A stretch of DNA of 13,913 nt from Parcubacteria group bacterium GW2011_GWB1_37_13 (GTDB lineage: Bacteria; Patescibacteriota; Minisyncoccia; Phycocordibacterales; UBA9973): contig LBSW01000040.1 in NCBI GenBank assembly GCA_000990145.1, positions 1 to 13,913 on the forward strand. The letters are read 5' to 3'. Below, piece by piece: positions 12,595 to 13,913 of this stretch. The translations under genes and the position numbers were made by a program. Position 1 is the first letter of the stretch; each line of letters opens with the position of its first letter. The notes below the pieces were generated by a model. The model was given only the letters and a program-made list of their open reading frames with translations, had not been told where the DNA came from and made no database searches.

Positions 12595-13845
12595 ATGGAT
12601 AACGTCACAAAAAATTGTCAGAATTGTAAGAAGGACTTCATAATAGAACCGGAAGATTTTAATTTTTATGAAAAAATAAAAGTTCCGCCGCCGACGTTTT
12701 GTCCTGAATGCCGATTGCAGAGGCGAATGGTCTTTCGAAACGAACGCTCGCTTTATAAAGATGTTTGCGATTTGTGTCAGCGTCGAATAGTTTCGCAATA
12801 TTCGCCCGATAAGCCCTTTGTTATTTATTGTCGTGAATGCTGGAATTCCGACCGGTGGGATTCTCTCCAATATGGGCAGGATTATGATTGGGAAAAACCG
12901 TTTTTTATCCAATTCCAGAAGCTTTTGGTAAAAGTTCCGCGCATCGCGCTGGTCCAGCTTTCCACCAACCTGAACTGCGATTACGCGAATTTTCTTGCGG
13001 ATTGCAAGAATGTGTATCTTTCCCAGTCTGTGGTGGAATCAGAAAATATTTTCTACTCTTATGCGGTTGATAAATGCTTTGACATTTTTGACTGTTCGCA
13101 AGTTAAAGAATGCGCGCAATGTTACGAAAATATTGATTGTATACGCAACAACAATTCAAAATTTCTTTTTCGTTCCCGCGAATGCATCGATTCATCTTTT
13201 CTTTTTGACTGCGTAAATTGCCAAAATTGCTTTATGAGCAGTAATCTGCGCAACAAGCAGTTTGTAATCCGAAACGCGCAGTATTCTCGGGAGGAATATG
13301 AAGCTCGAATGAAAGAAATTCACCCGGAATGTTATCAAGACTTCATTAATTTAAAAAGCGAATTTTCGTCGCTCATAAAAAATGGAATCCACCGTTTTGC
13401 CAATCTGGTAAAAACTACTTCCTGCACCGGAGATAACATTTTAAATGCCAAAAATGTCCGATTTTCCTTTGATATCCCGACAGGTGAAAATTTGAAATTT
13501 TGCATTCGAACCGTAAATTTAAAAGATTCTTGGGATGTAACCGGCGGGATTACCGGCGAGCTTGTTTATGAAACGGCGGTGGCGGGACACGAAGGAAATC
13601 TTTTATGTTTTGTTTCCAATGCTGATATTCTTCGGGAAGTCGAATATTCAGACTGGTGCAAAAATTCCTCAAATCTTTTCGGTTGCGCTGGTGTAAAAAA
13701 TAAACAGTATTGTATTTTTAATAAGCAGTATACGAAAGAGGAATATGAAAAATTAAGAGCGCGCATTATCGAGCAAATGAAAGGAATGCCATATGTCGAT
13801 CCAAGAGGGACAGGTACCCCAAATTTAAGACACATTTTCCGGTAA
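12595..13845 (+). CDS. Cys-rich zinc-module protein, copy D, C-terminally truncated
   Basis: 416 aa, about 26 Cys, no signal peptide. The N-terminal module is complete with all four CxxC pairs at the same positions as in copy B (8/11, 36/39, 58/61, 79/82), including RNERSLY and YSPDKPFVIYCRECW. The first central half has CAQC, DCVNCQNCF and NAQYSREEYE; the second half has NKQYTKEEYEKL near residue 380. Cys density in the second half is lower than in copy B. Family homology stops after MPYVDPRG (codon ending 13809). The last 11 residues, TGTPNLRHIFR, are unlike the matching YxxGExFP region of the paralogs, and the whole C-terminal module (about 160 residues) is missing. The break coincides with a GGGACAGGTACCCC sequence, suggesting insertion. 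It may still make a stable N-terminal protein. Confidence 0.65.
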   Translation: MDNVTKNCQNCKKDFIIEPEDFNFYEKIKVPPPTFCPECRLQRRMVFRNERSLYKDVCDLCQRRIVSQYSPDKPFVIYCRECWNSDRWDSLQYGQDYDWEKPFFIQFQKLLVKVPRIALVQLSTNLNCDYANFLADCKNVYLSQSVVESENIFYSYAVDKCFDIFDCSQVKECAQCYENIDCIRNNNSKFLFRSRECIDSSFLFDCVNCQNCFMSSNLRNKQFVIRNAQYSREEYEARMKEIHPECYQDFINLKSEFSSLIKNGIHRFANLVKTTSCTGDNILNAKNVRFSFDIPTGENLKFCIRTVNLKDSWDVTGGITGELVYETAVAGHEGNLLCFVSNADILREVEYSDWCKNSSNLFGCAGVKNKQYCIFNKQYTKEEYEKLRARIIEQMKGMPYVDPRGTGTPNLRHIFR

Positions 13846-13913
13846 GATTAATAGTAAAATAGTCGTATTAGTAATCTAACCAAAGAATATGTCCACACCA
13901 CACAACAAAGTGT
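13807..13913. mobile_element. Possible end of an inserted element disrupting copy D (partial)
   Basis: Copy D homology ends at 13809, within GGGACAGGTACCCC (13807-13820). Sequences of the GGGACAGGTACC type are, from memory, common next to Y1/IS200-like transposase genes and their associated repeats in several bacterial groups. AGATTA (13845-13850) can pair with TAATCT (13872-13877). No transposase is visible in the 68 nt left after the copy D stop, so this is a tentative reading. Confidence 0.25.

Noticed and set aside
9141..12695. Repeated block as a CRISPR array
   Set aside because: Only three copies, about 1.75 kb apart, each inside coding sequence at the same codon position.
12586..12912. 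108-codon minus-strand frame over the start of copy D
   Set aside because: It mirrors the conserved N-terminal module of the family; similar antisense frames appear opposite the same stretch in copy C, as expected for a shadow.
7411..13845. CaiB/BaiF CoA-transferase label that I recall being attached to similar CPR proteins (unverified)
   Set aside because: The sequences are dominated by CxxC zinc-type pairs and Cys-rich repeats and show no CoA-transferase fold pattern, so the label would mislead.
1..13913. Recoding of TGA as glycine (code 25), known from some CPR groups
   Set aside because: All conserved glycines are encoded normally, no gene has an in-frame TGA at a conserved position, and the only relevant TGA (10876-10878) is explained by a frameshift.

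Overview
The window looks like a piece of a Candidate Phyla Radiation (Patescibacteria) chromosome, most likely a Parcubacteria-type lineage. The evidence is AT-rich DNA, compact ribosomal proteins, almost no Shine-Dalgarno sequences before start codons, an actin-like/baseplate-J-like gene pair, and a large family of cysteine-rich proteins of a kind I associate with these genomes. This placement is inference from gene content; no marker was searched. All genes run on the + strand. TAA (12 genes) and TAG (4 genes) are the only stops used at intact gene ends, and the standard bacterial code fits everywhere.

Region 1 (1-2464): the 3' part of an actin-like (PilM/FtsA-related) ATPase gene, cut by the window edge, followed by a one-pass membrane protein with a baseplate-J-like extracytoplasmic part. 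The second gene has its own promoter, placed so that the transcript would begin at or next to the ATG.

Region 2 (2491-7442): a translation/transcription block in the order infA, rpmJ, rpsM, rpsK, rpsD, rpoA, rplQ, rplM, rpsI, grpE. A near-consensus promoter (TTGACA, 17 nt, TATAGT) sits immediately upstream of infA. An extended -10 box precedes grpE with leaderless spacing. These genes encode IF-1, bL36, uS13, uS11, uS4, RNA polymerase alpha, bL17, uL13, uS9 and the DnaK nucleotide-exchange factor.

Region 3 (7411-13845): a tandem array of four paralogous, very Cys-rich proteins, here called A, B, C and D. Only B is full length (565 aa). Its layout is an N-terminal zinc module with four CxxC pairs, a central Cys/Asn-rich repeat region built as two halves that each end in an NKxYTKEEYE-type motif, and a C-terminal module related to the N-terminal one. 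Copy A is split by a frameshift at an A6 tract. Copy C is split by a 13-nt tandem duplication at its start and by a second frameshift at an A5 tract near its end. Copy D loses its last ~160 residues where an unrelated sequence, possibly a mobile-element end, begins. Copies B, C and D each have a different inverted repeat ending 8-13 nt before the start codon, and they share an identical 41-nt coding block. The array's function is unknown. The cysteine pattern suggests a cytosolic metal-binding or metal-structured protein, and the pattern of lesions raises decay, phase variation or assembly error as alternatives.
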